Positions 19,249 through 28,188 of a stretch of DNA of 55,420 bases are shown piece after piece (the stretch's first letter is position 1; every line of letters begins with the position of its first letter). The notes beneath the pieces were generated by a model, which did no database searches, was not told the origin of the DNA, and worked only from the letters and a program-made list of their open reading frames with translations. Both the position numbers and the translations under genes were made by a program. Source of the DNA: Dasytiphilus stammeri_B (GTDB taxonomy: Bacteria > Pseudomonadota > Gammaproteobacteria > Enterobacterales > Enterobacteriaceae). The stretch lies in the NCBI GenBank assembly GCA_037083765.1, contig JBAPLS010000012.1, forward strand, positions 1 through 55,420. Reading direction: 5' to 3'.

Positions 19249-20511
19249 TTATATATCTTTTTTCCAAAATTTTATAGCTTCACACCGTCGTCGATCTAAT
19301 TCTTTATGAATCTCATATCCTTGATATCCATCTTGAATTACTTGTTTGACAGATACCTGACTTGCTAAAAGAAAGATCTTTCGTAGATAATTGACCTGTG
19401 GATAGTCTTCTAAAATAGGCCCACATTGACGCTGGTAATTGACTGCTTGACTTACCGCCGCAATCTGACTAAGACGATGAGGTTTGCGCCATGCATCAAT
19501 TTTATTAAATAATGTAATTATAGAATTAGATTCTACTACCTCTATTTTATGTACTAAGAAATTCCATTTATTGGCTAGTAAAGCAAAATTTCGTAAACAT
19601 TTTGGGACGCGTAACCGCTGACAGAATTTTTCTACTAATTTCATTTTTTCTAGGGTCAATATGTGTTGCAACTGTAAGGAAGTACTTCTCTTATTAGAAA
19701 TAAGATAATTTTTTTTCCCCAAAAATTGGCCTACATCATGGCATAAAGAAGCAAAACGTACTTCCAATTGGTGACTAATCCGAACTGCCAGGGACAATGA
19801 CAAAAGAGGATGACAAGTACTATTATTATCTAACCACTTTCTTTCAGGATTGGAATTGATATTGATTTGGTACAAAGTATCAATTTCAGGAAAAATAGAG
19901 GATAAAGCATGACATTCTCGAAGAATCTGAAAATATAAAATAGGATTACGAGAACGCAAAGAAATTTCTGTCTCTTTCCAAACTCTTTCAGCTGATAAGT
20001 AATTTAAATCCCCACTGGCGGATATAGAACGCATTAGAGTTAGTGTTTCCGGAGCTATTTTAAAATTAAGATAGTCATAACAAGCTGCAAAACGTGCTAC
20101 TCGTAAGACTCGTAATGGATCTTCACTAAAAGCATTTGAAATATGCCGAAGTCGTCGATGAAAAATATCATGACTTCCATTAAAGGGATCATAATATTTT
20201 CCTTGTGCATCACAAGCAATAGCATTAATAGTTAGATCTCTTCTGTAAAGATCTTGTTCTAATGTAATATCTGGTGATGTATAACAGGTAAATCCTCTAT
20301 AGCCCCTTCCAGATTTTTTTTCTGTACGAGCGAGTGCATATTCTTCCCCGCTAATTGGATGTAAAAAAACCGGAAAATCTTTTCCTACTGGTTTAAATCC
20401 TTGTTTAACCAATTCTTCTGGTGTAGATCCAATAATTATCCAATCTTTATCTTTGACAGGAAGATTTAGTAATCTATCGCGTATCGCTCCTCCTACCAGG
20501 AAAATTTTCAT
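19249..20511 (-). CDS. cca: Multifunctional CCA-adding tRNA nucleotidyltransferase
   Basis: 420-aa enzyme (412 aa in E. coli) that adds or repairs the 3' CCA of tRNAs. The ATG at 20511 is chosen over one eight codons upstream because it gives the family N terminus (MKIFLVGGAIRD) and has AAGGA before it. The nucleotidyltransferase domain has GGAIRD, DKDW (metal aspartates) and RRDLTINA, with tRNA-binding EDPLRVLRVARFAA after it. The C-terminal HD domain keeps the HD pair (H258, D259) but not the HHGHG segment that follows in E. coli, so its phosphodiesterase/phosphatase side activities may be lost. Five tRNAs in the window lack encoded CCA and need this enzyme. Confidence 0.94.
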   Translation of the reverse strand: MKIFLVGGAIRDRLLNLPVKDKDWIIIGSTPEELVKQGFKPVGKDFPVFLHPISGEEYALARTEKKSGRGYRGFTCYTSPDITLEQDLYRRDLTINAIACDAQGKYYDPFNGSHDIFHRRLRHISNAFSEDPLRVLRVARFAACYDYLNFKIAPETLTLMRSISASGDLNYLSAERVWKETEISLRSRNPILYFQILRECHALSSIFPEIDTLYQININSNPERKWLDNNSTCHPLLSLSLAVRISHQLEVRFASLCHDVGQFLGKKNYLISNKRSTSLQLQHILTLEKMKLVEKFCQRLRVPKCLRNFALLANKWNFLVHKIEVVESNSIITLFNKIDAWRKPHRLSQIAAVSQAVNYQRQCGPILEDYPQVNYLRKIFLLASQVSVKQVIQDGYQGYEIHKELDRRRCEAIKFWKKDI

Positions 20512-20745
20512 TAATACACGTCCTTTTTCACGCATATTATATATAATAGTATTTATTATACATCAAAAGTAATGTTGTAGTATGCTCGTTATTTCGAAGT
20601 GGTAAGAGGTCACAGAACGAAAAACATCCTTGTGATTATTTTCAGTACTTAAATTGACTGTAGTATGAAAACTAAGTGACTCTGAAAGCTCAACAGATAA
20701 AAAATTAAAAAAATAGAATATTTCTATGAATGTCAAAGGATAACT

Positions 20746-21402
20746 ATGAATTATACACCAATAAATAATAAATTAGAACTACTAGAATCTTCGAAAGAAC
20801 GAATGGAGATTGTTATAACTGCGTTACGCTTGGGACATGGCGTAATTGTGTTAGATGATGAAAGTCGCGAAAATGAAGCTGACATGATTTTTGTAGCCGA
20901 GACCATGACGGTTGAACAAATGGCATTAGCTATTCGTCATGGAAGCGGAATAGTCTGTTTATGCATTACAGAGAAACGACGGCAAGAATTATGTTTACCA
21001 ATGATGGTAGAGAAAAATACTAGTATTTATGGTAACAGTTTTACTGTCTCTATAGAAGCTGCGCAAGGAGTAACCACTGGTGTTTCAGCCAAAGATAGAA
21101 TTACTACTATACGCACAGCAATAGCTGAAAATAGTACTCCTGCAGATTTACGTCGTCCCGGACATATTTTTCCATTGCGTGCCGTTGAGGGAGGAATTAT
21201 GGAACGTCAAGGACATACAGAAGCTACTATAGAACTAGTCAGTTTAGCGGGATTTAAACCCGCGGGGGTTTTATGCGAACTTACTAATGATGATGGAACT
21301 ATGGCACAAACTGCGGATATAATTGCTTTTTCAAAAAAATATAAAATGCCAGTGGTGACCATTAACGATATATTAAATTTTTTCTCTTTAAACGAAAATT
21401 AA
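20746..21402 (+). CDS. ribB: 3,4-dihydroxy-2-butanone 4-phosphate synthase
   Basis: 218-aa riboflavin biosynthesis enzyme (217 aa in E. coli) that makes dihydroxybutanone phosphate from ribulose 5-phosphate. The acidic active-site loop (DDESRENEADMIF), the RHGSGIVCLCIT segment, the RPGHIFPLRA motif and GHTEATIEL are all present. It is the stand-alone RibB form, not fused to GTP cyclohydrolase II. The 210-nt leader lacks a recognisable FMN riboswitch, which precedes ribB in E. coli. The gene is convergent with atpC, 64 nt apart. Retention suggests the symbiont makes riboflavin or FAD, if the other rib genes are present elsewhere. Confidence 0.96.
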   Translation: MNYTPINNKLELLESSKERMEIVITALRLGHGVIVLDDESRENEADMIFVAETMTVEQMALAIRHGSGIVCLCITEKRRQELCLPMMVEKNTSIYGNSFTVSIEAAQGVTTGVSAKDRITTIRTAIAENSTPADLRRPGHIFPLRAVEGGIMERQGHTEATIELVSLAGFKPAGVLCELTNDDGTMAQTADIIAFSKKYKMPVVTINDILNFFSLNEN

Positions 21403-21466
21403 AATTTTTGTTTAAAAAATATCTTTCTTACTTCTTCTTAGTCAAAAAGAAATTTGGTAACTAATA

Positions 21467-21898
21467 TTATTTTTTACGACGCAAAAACTCTATAACTCGT
21501 AGTTTAGCAATTTCTTTAGCTAATCTAACTGCGATGAGATTATTTAAATTACGGTTCTGAGTAGTAGTAGTCTGTATACATTGTTCAGCTTGTGCCTTTG
21601 CAGCTAAAGCTCTGGATTCATCGAGCTCATTACCTCGGATGGCTGTATCAGCTAATACAGTAATTAACTTAGGATATACTTCGAGAATTCCACCCGAAAT
21701 ATAAATAATTTCCTCTGTGAGAGGAGAATTATTACAATAAATTTGTAGCATTCCTGGTTTAATAGTAGTCAGTAGAGGCGAGTGACCAGGATAAATTCCC
21801 AATAATCCTTCACTTCCAGTTACCAATAGTTTTTGTATTGATCCACAAAATAATTTGTGTTCTGGACTAACCACTATTAATTGACATTTAGTTATCAT
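21467..21898 (-). CDS. atpC: ATP synthase F1 epsilon subunit
   Basis: 143-aa central-stalk subunit (139 aa in E. coli). It has the N-terminal beta-sandwich (LLGIYPGHSPLLTTIKPG and YISGGILEVYP) and a C-terminal two-helix segment that in the family can inhibit ATP hydrolysis; the helices are present but less conserved. Last gene of the atp operon, 7 nt after atpD. Confidence 0.95.
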   Translation of the reverse strand: MITKCQLIVVSPEHKLFCGSIQKLLVTGSEGLLGIYPGHSPLLTTIKPGMLQIYCNNSPLTEEIIYISGGILEVYPKLITVLADTAIRGNELDESRALAAKAQAEQCIQTTTTQNRNLNNLIAVRLAKEIAKLRVIEFLRRKK

Positions 21899-21905
21899 AA
21901 CTTTC

Positions 21906-23288
21906 TTAATTAAGAATATTTTGTTCTGCTTCTTCTATGTTTCCTATCATATAAAATGATTGTTCAGGAAAATCATCATAATTTCCGGCCAGAATTCCCT
22001 TAAATCCTCTAATGGTATCTTTTAAAGATACATATTTTCCGGTAGATCCCGTAAATACTTCGGCTACAAAAAATGGTTGTGACAGAAAACGCTGTATTTT
22101 CCGAGCACGGTTTACTAATAATTTATCTTCTTTTGATAATTCATCCATTCCTAGAATGGCTATAATTTCTTTTAACTCTTGGTAACGTTGAAGTACAAAT
22201 TGTACCTGTCGAGTTGTATCATAATGTTCCTGACCTATTATTAATGGATCTAATTGTCTACTGGTAGAATCAAGAGGATCTATAGCTGGATAAATACCCA
22301 TAGAGGAAATTTGCCTACTTAGTACTACCGTTGCATCCAAATGAAGAAATGTGGTGGCTGGAGAAGGATCCGTTAAATCGTCGGCGGGGACATATACCGC
22401 CTGAACAGAAGTAATAGAACCTAACTTAGTAGAAGTAATACGTTCTTGTAACATTCCCATTTCTTCTGCTAATGTAGGTTGATAACCTACTGCAGAAGGC
22501 ATCCGTCCTAACAAAGCAGAAACTTCTGTACCCGCTAAAGTATACCGATAGATATTATCTATAAAAAGAAGTACATTTCTCCCTTCATCTCTAAATTTTT
22601 CTGCTATAGTTAATCCGGTTAAGGCTACTCGTAAGCGATTGCCTGGGGGTTCATTCATTTGACCATAAACTAAAGATACTTTATCTATAACTTTAGATAA
22701 TGACATTTCATGATAGAAATCATTACCTTCACGAGTTCTTTCTCCCACTCCAGTAAATACCGAGTAACCAGCATGTTCTATTGCAATATTACGAATTAAT
22801 TCCATCATATTGACAGTTTTACCTACCCCTGCCCCTCCGAATAAACCTATTTTACCACCTTTTGCGAAAGGACAAATAAGATCAATGACTTTAATTCCAG
22901 TTTCAAGTAATTCCTGTGAAGTTGACAGTTCTGAGTATGCAGGTGGTGAACGATGAATGCTCCATTTTTCTCCATCTGGAACTATTTCTCCTTTTTTATC
23001 TATTGGTTCTCCTAATACATTCATAATACGACCTAGAGTACATTTGCCTACCGGAACTTTTATAGAATGTTTCAGATCTATTACTTCTAATCCCCGTTTT
23101 AATCCTTCTGAAGAACCCATCGCAATAGTACGTACTATCCCTCCACCTAATTGTTGCTGAACCTCCAGTATCAGAATATTACTTTTATTTTTAACCTCTA
23201 GTGCACTATATATTTTAGGAACATCATTTTGAGAAAATTCGACGTCTACTACTGCACCGATAATCTGGATAATTTTTCCTCTCATCAT
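21906..23288 (-). CDS. atpD: ATP synthase F1 beta subunit
   Basis: 460-aa catalytic subunit, the same length as in E. coli with the start used here. The Walker A motif GGAGVGKTVNMM, the catalytic GERTREGNDFY glutamate, the LFIDNIYRYTLAG Walker B region and the DELSKEDK (DELSEED) element are intact. A GTG two codons upstream and an ATG one codon downstream are alternative starts; the ATG at 23288 has AGAGGA at good spacing. It lies between atpG and atpC in the standard order. Confidence 0.97.
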   Translation of the reverse strand: MMRGKIIQIIGAVVDVEFSQNDVPKIYSALEVKNKSNILILEVQQQLGGGIVRTIAMGSSEGLKRGLEVIDLKHSIKVPVGKCTLGRIMNVLGEPIDKKGEIVPDGEKWSIHRSPPAYSELSTSQELLETGIKVIDLICPFAKGGKIGLFGGAGVGKTVNMMELIRNIAIEHAGYSVFTGVGERTREGNDFYHEMSLSKVIDKVSLVYGQMNEPPGNRLRVALTGLTIAEKFRDEGRNVLLFIDNIYRYTLAGTEVSALLGRMPSAVGYQPTLAEEMGMLQERITSTKLGSITSVQAVYVPADDLTDPSPATTFLHLDATVVLSRQISSMGIYPAIDPLDSTSRQLDPLIIGQEHYDTTRQVQFVLQRYQELKEIIAILGMDELSKEDKLLVNRARKIQRFLSQPFFVAEVFTGSTGKYVSLKDTIRGFKGILAGNYDDFPEQSFYMIGNIEEAEQNILN

Positions 23289-23309
23289 TCTCACACGTCC
23301 TCTCTTATC

Positions 23310-24173
23310 CTATACAGCTGCTGCTCCTGCAACAATTTCAGTCAATTCCTGAGTAATGGTATTCTGACGTATATTATTATATACTAATTGTATTTCTTTA
23401 ATCATACGTCCTATATTATCAGTAGCTGTTCTCATGGCTATCATCCGAGCTCCTTGTTCACTCATCAAGTTTTCTAACACTTTTTGATATATTTGGGATT
23501 CAATATAACGTTGTAATAATATATCAATTAATAATTTAGAGTCAGGTTCATATATATAATCACCTCTTTTTTTTACGTTTTGTTCTCTAATGGGGATAGG
23601 TAAGATGGGCATGATATGAGGAACTTGAGATATAATATTTATAAACTGATTATACACCAAATAAACTCGGTCTAATCTTTTTTCTTCGTAGGCCTGTAAG
23701 AGTATCTTTATAGGTCCAATAATATCTGTCAATGATGGCGATTGCCCTAACTTAGGTAGCTGTGCTATAATTTGAGCTTCGTGTACCGATCTGAAAAATG
23801 TTACTCCTTTGGTACCAATGATTACTAAATCACAACTTATTTCTTGCTCCCGCCATTTTTTAATCTCTTTTAGTAGTTTTCTAAATAAGTTATTATTCAT
23901 CCCTCCACAAAGGCCACGATCAGTAGAAATCAATAAGTATCCAATTGCTTTTTTAGGTGGTCGGTCTTCTAAGTACAAATGTTTATACTCTAAACTGCTT
24001 AGGTGCAGATGATTAATTACTTTCTGAATACTATCTACATACGGAAAACTTTTATTCATGCGTTCTTGCATTTTACGTTTCTTAGAAGCAGCAATCATTT
24101 CCATAGCTTTAGTAATTTTCTGCATGTTTTTTATTGCAAAAATTTTAGTGCGGATATTTATTAAACTAGACAT
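23310..24173 (-). CDS. atpG: ATP synthase F1 gamma subunit
   Basis: 287-aa rotor shaft subunit, identical in length to E. coli. The N-terminal helix (RTKIFAIKNMQKITKAMEMIA) and the C-terminal helix (ARMIAMRTATDN ... QELTEIVAGAAAV), which form the rotating coiled coil, are well conserved. The central Rossmann-like part contains the STDRGLCGGMN element. Located 22 nt after atpA. Confidence 0.96.
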   Translation of the reverse strand: MSSLINIRTKIFAIKNMQKITKAMEMIAASKKRKMQERMNKSFPYVDSIQKVINHLHLSSLEYKHLYLEDRPPKKAIGYLLISTDRGLCGGMNNNLFRKLLKEIKKWREQEISCDLVIIGTKGVTFFRSVHEAQIIAQLPKLGQSPSLTDIIGPIKILLQAYEEKRLDRVYLVYNQFINIISQVPHIMPILPIPIREQNVKKRGDYIYEPDSKLLIDILLQRYIESQIYQKVLENLMSEQGARMIAMRTATDNIGRMIKEIQLVYNNIRQNTITQELTEIVAGAAAV

Positions 24174-24195
24174 CTAATGTTCCCATGAAAATTCT

Positions 24196-25752
24196 TTATT
24201 CACCAAAATGCAAAGATTGAAATTCTTCAATGATAAATTTAAGTTTCTTTATAAGAAGATCATTATAACTTCCAGTTTCATTTATTTCCTGGATCAAATT
24301 TTGATGATTTTGATCTACATAATCTAATAATGCATCTTCAAAATTTTTTATTTTAGAAGTTTCTATGTTATCCATATATCCATTTTCTACCGCAAATAAT
24401 ACTATCGCTTGGTTAGCTATACTCATAGGATGAGACTGTGGTTGTTTTAATAATTCTGTTAACTTCTTACCATAGTTAATTCTCTTCCGAGTTTCTTCAT
24501 CTAAATCGGAACTAAATTGTGAAAATGCTGCTAGTTCATGGTATTGAGCTAATGAAGTTCTAATTCCTCGTCCTAAATACTTTAGAATTGGAGTCTGTGC
24601 CGCACTACCTACGCGAGATACAGATATTCCGGGATTTACGGCTGGTCGGATACCTATATGAAATAAATTAGATTCTAAAAATATTTGTCCATCAGTAATT
24701 GAAATAACATTTGTGGGAACAAAAGCAGAGACATCCCCGGCTTGAGTTTCAATAATAGGTAAAGCCGTCAGAGAACCAGTTTTACTTTTTACTTGACCCT
24801 TAGTAAAAGCTTTAACATAATCAGCATTGACACGGGCGGATCTTTCTAATAAGCGAGCATGTAAGTAAAAAATATCACCTGGAAAAGCTTCTCTTCCCGG
24901 TGGACGTCGCAATAATAATGAAATCTGACGATATGCTATAGCTTGCTTAGATAAATCATCATAAATAATTAATGCATCTTCACCTCGATTTCGAAAAAAT
25001 TCCCCCATGGTACATCCTGCATAAGGTGCCAGATATTGTAAGACAGCTGAATCAGAAGCAAATGATGCTACTACTATCGTATAATCTAACGCGTTATTAT
25101 CTTCTAACTTTTGTACTACGTTTACTACCGTAGAAGCCTTTTGACCTACTGCAACATATACACATTTAATTCCTGAATGTCGTTGATTAATAATCGTATC
25201 AATTGCTAGAGACGTTTTACCAGTTTGACGATCACCAATAATTAATTCTCGTTGTCCTCTTCCAATAGGAATCATAGTATCAATAATCTTATAACCTGTT
25301 TGAATAGGTTCTGTGATCGCTTGTCGTTCAATTACTCCGGGGGCTTCTGTTTCTATAGCAGCAAATAGTTCAGATTTGAGAGATCCTTTACCATCTACTG
25401 GTTCTCCTAAGGGATTGATTACTCGCCCTAATAGTTCTCTTCCAATGGGTACTTCTAATAATCGTCCAGTACTGTGGACTTTCATGCCTTCTACCAGATC
25501 CGTGTATGGTCCTAGGACCACTGCTCCCACACAATCTCGTTCTAAATTTAAAGTAATTGCATAACGTTTATTATTCTGTTCTACTGGTATCGCAATCATT
25601 TCACCTTGCATAACATTGCTTAAACCGTATATTTTGATAATTCCATCACTGACTGTTAAAATTGTTCCTTCATGATAAATATCACTTACAATATTAAAAT
25701 TAGCTATACGTTTTTTAATAAGTTCACTGATTTCTGTAGAATTGATTTTCAT
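24196..25752 (-). CDS. atpA: ATP synthase F1 alpha subunit
   Basis: 518-aa non-catalytic nucleotide-binding subunit (513 aa in E. coli). The Walker A motif GDRQTGKT, the Walker B region ALIIYDDLSKQA, the PGREAFPGD loop and the arginine-finger region ISVSRVGSAAQT are intact. The C-terminal helical domain is complete. Thirteen nt after atpH. Confidence 0.97.
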   Translation of the reverse strand: MKINSTEISELIKKRIANFNIVSDIYHEGTILTVSDGIIKIYGLSNVMQGEMIAIPVEQNNKRYAITLNLERDCVGAVVLGPYTDLVEGMKVHSTGRLLEVPIGRELLGRVINPLGEPVDGKGSLKSELFAAIETEAPGVIERQAITEPIQTGYKIIDTMIPIGRGQRELIIGDRQTGKTSLAIDTIINQRHSGIKCVYVAVGQKASTVVNVVQKLEDNNALDYTIVVASFASDSAVLQYLAPYAGCTMGEFFRNRGEDALIIYDDLSKQAIAYRQISLLLRRPPGREAFPGDIFYLHARLLERSARVNADYVKAFTKGQVKSKTGSLTALPIIETQAGDVSAFVPTNVISITDGQIFLESNLFHIGIRPAVNPGISVSRVGSAAQTPILKYLGRGIRTSLAQYHELAAFSQFSSDLDEETRKRINYGKKLTELLKQPQSHPMSIANQAIVLFAVENGYMDNIETSKIKNFEDALLDYVDQNHQNLIQEINETGSYNDLLIKKLKFIIEEFQSLHFGE

Positions 25753-25765
25753 ATGGCTCGCTTTC

Positions 25766-26308
25766 TTATGAATGTAAAAATTCTTCTAAGCGCCTAAGAC
25801 GACTGCGCAAACTACCATCTATAACTGTATTACCCATGCGGATTATAATACCTGCTAATATAAATTTATTGATTCTTAAATTTATTTTAACTTTTCGCAC
25901 GAGTCTTTCTTCAAGAATTTTCTTTATAACTGTTAATTGCTCATAATTCATGGGAGTAGCTGTAATAACTTCAAGATATGTAATTTGTTGATATTCCAAA
26001 CGTAACTGTTTAAATATTTTCAGTACTACTGGTAGTAATTGTATTCTGTTGTTCTCGGCCATAATCCTTATAAAATTTTTAAATTCTTTTTCAATATTAT
26101 TTCCACAAAGACTTATAAATATCTTATATAAGATTTTGGGTGCGAGTACTCCATAAAGAAGTTCAGTAATATTAGTATTACGCGATATCTCTGCACTTAA
26201 TGCTAACATATGTTGCCATTTATTAATTTTATCCTGAATAGTAGCAAATTCAAACGCTGCAATTGCATAGGGACGTGCTATGGTTTGACACTCAGTTATT
26301 TGTTTCAT
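25766..26308 (-). CDS. atpH: ATP synthase F1 delta subunit
   Basis: 180-aa peripheral-stalk subunit (177 aa in E. coli) that joins F1 to the b dimer. It starts with the family pattern ARPYAIAAFEFA. The C-terminal part keeps the NKFILAGIIIRMGNTVIDGS motif, with the diagnostic Gly and Asp residues. The middle is divergent, as is usual for delta. Position between atpF and atpA, 4 nt after atpF, supports the call. Confidence 0.93.
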   Translation of the reverse strand: MKQITECQTIARPYAIAAFEFATIQDKINKWQHMLALSAEISRNTNITELLYGVLAPKILYKIFISLCGNNIEKEFKNFIRIMAENNRIQLLPVVLKIFKQLRLEYQQITYLEVITATPMNYEQLTVIKKILEERLVRKVKINLRINKFILAGIIIRMGNTVIDGSLRSRLRRLEEFLHS

Positions 26309-26312
26309 AAAA

Positions 26313-26783
26313 TTATAATTGGGAGATTATTTTATTAATAATGTTCTTATTAATTTTTTCATTGACTGAACTTTCCATTAACTTCTCGGTTACTGCTATA
26401 GTCATAACTACCACTTCTTTTCTTAATTTTTCTCGTACCTTCTGCTGCGCTGATTCTATTTCTGTTTGAGCCCGAGAGATAATTCTTTTTCGTTCATTTT
26501 CTGCTTCGTAGCTTACTTTTTCTAAAATTTGACTACTTTGCTGTTTAGCTTGATCTAAAATATTTAATGCTTTTTTATGAGCCTGATTTAACTGTTGTTT
26601 AGCTTGTGCCTGAGCATCCTGTAAAGTAATTTTTGCTTGTTCTGCAGCAGATAATCCATCTGCTATTTCTTTTTGTCTTTTTTCTATGGCATTCAAAATA
26701 GGTGGCCAGATGTACCTCATACAAAATATAACAAAAATTATAAAAGCTACTGATTGTCCTAGGAGAGTGGCATTAATATTCAT
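26313..26783 (-). CDS. atpF: ATP synthase Fo b subunit
   Basis: 156-aa subunit, the same length as in E. coli. One N-terminal membrane helix (LLGQSVAFIIFVIFCMRYIWPPI) is followed by a long charged, alanine- and glutamine-rich coiled coil that forms the peripheral stalk dimer. The conserved start MNINATLLGQ matches the family. 118 nt separate it from atpE. Confidence 0.95.
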   Translation of the reverse strand: MNINATLLGQSVAFIIFVIFCMRYIWPPILNAIEKRQKEIADGLSAAEQAKITLQDAQAQAKQQLNQAHKKALNILDQAKQQSSQILEKVSYEAENERKRIISRAQTEIESAQQKVREKLRKEVVVMTIAVTEKLMESSVNEKINKNIINKIISQL

Positions 26784-26901
26784 CTTATATCCTCTAACAA
26801 CAGAAAGTAAGTTGCATTAATTAAATTTTCATTGACCATGTCAAGGTCGGAATCTTTCATATTCTCATAAAACACTCTACCATCAAATTTTAATGTTAAT
26901 T

Positions 26902-27135
26902 TTATCTTACAGCAAATATCATATATAAACCTATTCCTACAGCTATCATTGGAATAGCATCTACTAATCCCATAACTACAAAAAATTGTGTTCGTAATAA
27001 AGGAATGAGATCGGGCTGTCTAGCAGCTCCCTCAAGAAATTTACTTCCTAGAAGTCCGATTGCAATAGCGGCTCCAATAGCTGCTAATCCAATCATCACA
27101 GCAGCAGCAAGATATAAGATATTAAGGTTTTCCAT
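26902..27135 (-). CDS. atpE: ATP synthase Fo c subunit
   Basis: 77-aa proteolipid with two membrane helices and the polar loop ARQPDLIPLL. The proton-carrying acidic residue is D59 (E. coli D61) in GLVDAIPMI. Two residues are missing near the N terminus compared with E. coli. In the glycine-rich first helix, E. coli G27 is Ala (AIAIG) and G33 is Ser (LLGSK). The c-ring should form, but ring packing could differ. Confidence 0.96.
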   Translation of the reverse strand: MENLNILYLAAAVMIGLAAIGAAIAIGLLGSKFLEGAARQPDLIPLLRTQFFVVMGLVDAIPMIAVGIGLYMIFAVR

Positions 27136-27165
27136 TCAAATCTCCATTAAATTTATATAAAATAA

Positions 27166-27999
27166 TTAATTATGGGACTGATTCTCAGCAGCTAGCGACA
27201 AATATACAATTGTCAGAACCATAAAAATAAAAGCTTGTAGTATTATTATTAATATATGAAGAATAGCCCAGGGCACATTGAATAACCACTGTAACCACCA
27301 TGGTAATAAAGCAGTTATCAATATAAAAATCATCTCCCCCGCATATATATTACCAAATAAACGTAACGATAATGAAATGGGTTTAGATATCAGGGTGATA
27401 CTCTCCAACATCAAGTTGATGGGCATAAAAATAATGTTATTAAAAGGATGAAAAGTTAATTCTTTACTAAATCCTTTTAAACCTTTTACCTTCATACTAT
27501 AGTAGATGATCAATATAAATACTCCTATCGCCATAGATAGGGTAATATTTATATCCGCAGAAGGCACAACTCTTAGTGACGATAAATGAAATAAATGCTC
27601 TCCTATATAAGGTAAAAAATCTATAGGTAATAAATCCATTGTATTCATTAATAAAACCCATACAAAAATAGTTAAAGCCAAAGGGGCAATTAGCTTATTT
27701 TCTTTGTGATACATCTCTCGTACACTTCGGTCAATAAATAATACCACTATTTCTACAATAGTTTGGCTAGTTCCCGGAATCCTACTAGTTACCTTGCGCG
27801 CCACTAGATAAAAAAAAGTTAAAAATAATATACCTAAGCTAAGGGAAAAAAATAGAGAATCAACGTTTATTGTCCAGAAGCTAGGACTAATTATTAGTCT
27901 CGGATCAATTAGACTTAAAGTACGTAAATTCATCTGAAGGTGTTGCAAATGATGTCCTATATATTGCTGTGAGTTAACTAACTCTCCTGTCACCAACAT
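27166..27999 (-). CDS. atpB: ATP synthase Fo a subunit
   Basis: 277-aa membrane subunit (271 aa in E. coli) that forms the proton half-channels next to the c-ring. The essential Arg lies in SLRLFGNIYAGEMIF, and the C-terminal helix with the conserved Gln and His or Glu region (LHILIIILQAFIFMVLTIVYLSLA) is intact. It is first in the atp operon. atpI, which precedes it in E. coli, is absent; a promoter is visible upstream. Confidence 0.97.
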   Translation of the reverse strand: MLVTGELVNSQQYIGHHLQHLQMNLRTLSLIDPRLIISPSFWTINVDSLFFSLSLGILFLTFFYLVARKVTSRIPGTSQTIVEIVVLFIDRSVREMYHKENKLIAPLALTIFVWVLLMNTMDLLPIDFLPYIGEHLFHLSSLRVVPSADINITLSMAIGVFILIIYYSMKVKGLKGFSKELTFHPFNNIIFMPINLMLESITLISKPISLSLRLFGNIYAGEMIFILITALLPWWLQWLFNVPWAILHILIIILQAFIFMVLTIVYLSLAAENQSHN

Positions 28000-28073
28000 T
28001 TTTTTACCTTAGGGAGATTGGATCTTAAATTTAAGTAATCAATACTCATAAACCTTCTTCTTTTTTTTGGTTC

Positions 28074-28102
28074 ATTGTAGTAATATTTCTTACTGAAGTC
28101 AA
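28074..28102 (-). promoter_or_regulatory. Sigma 70 promoter of the atp operon
   Basis: On the minus strand, TTGACT (28097-28102), a 17-bp spacer and TACAAT (28074-28079). This is a near-consensus promoter about 75 nt before the atpB start, in the spacer where rsmG and atpI would lie. The loss of atpI may have left the operon relying on it. Confidence 0.6.
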
Positions 28103-28188
28103 CGAATTGTAATTTTATTCATTATTGTATCTATTATAGAGAAAATTTTCTAAAAGCATTCACTTTTCATAACTTGATGTTAATCTCA

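Noticed and set aside
20580..20700. Short CTGAAAGCTC similarity to an FMN riboswitch core upstream of ribB
   Set aside because: Only one short block resembles the core; the other conserved blocks and the closing stem are missing.
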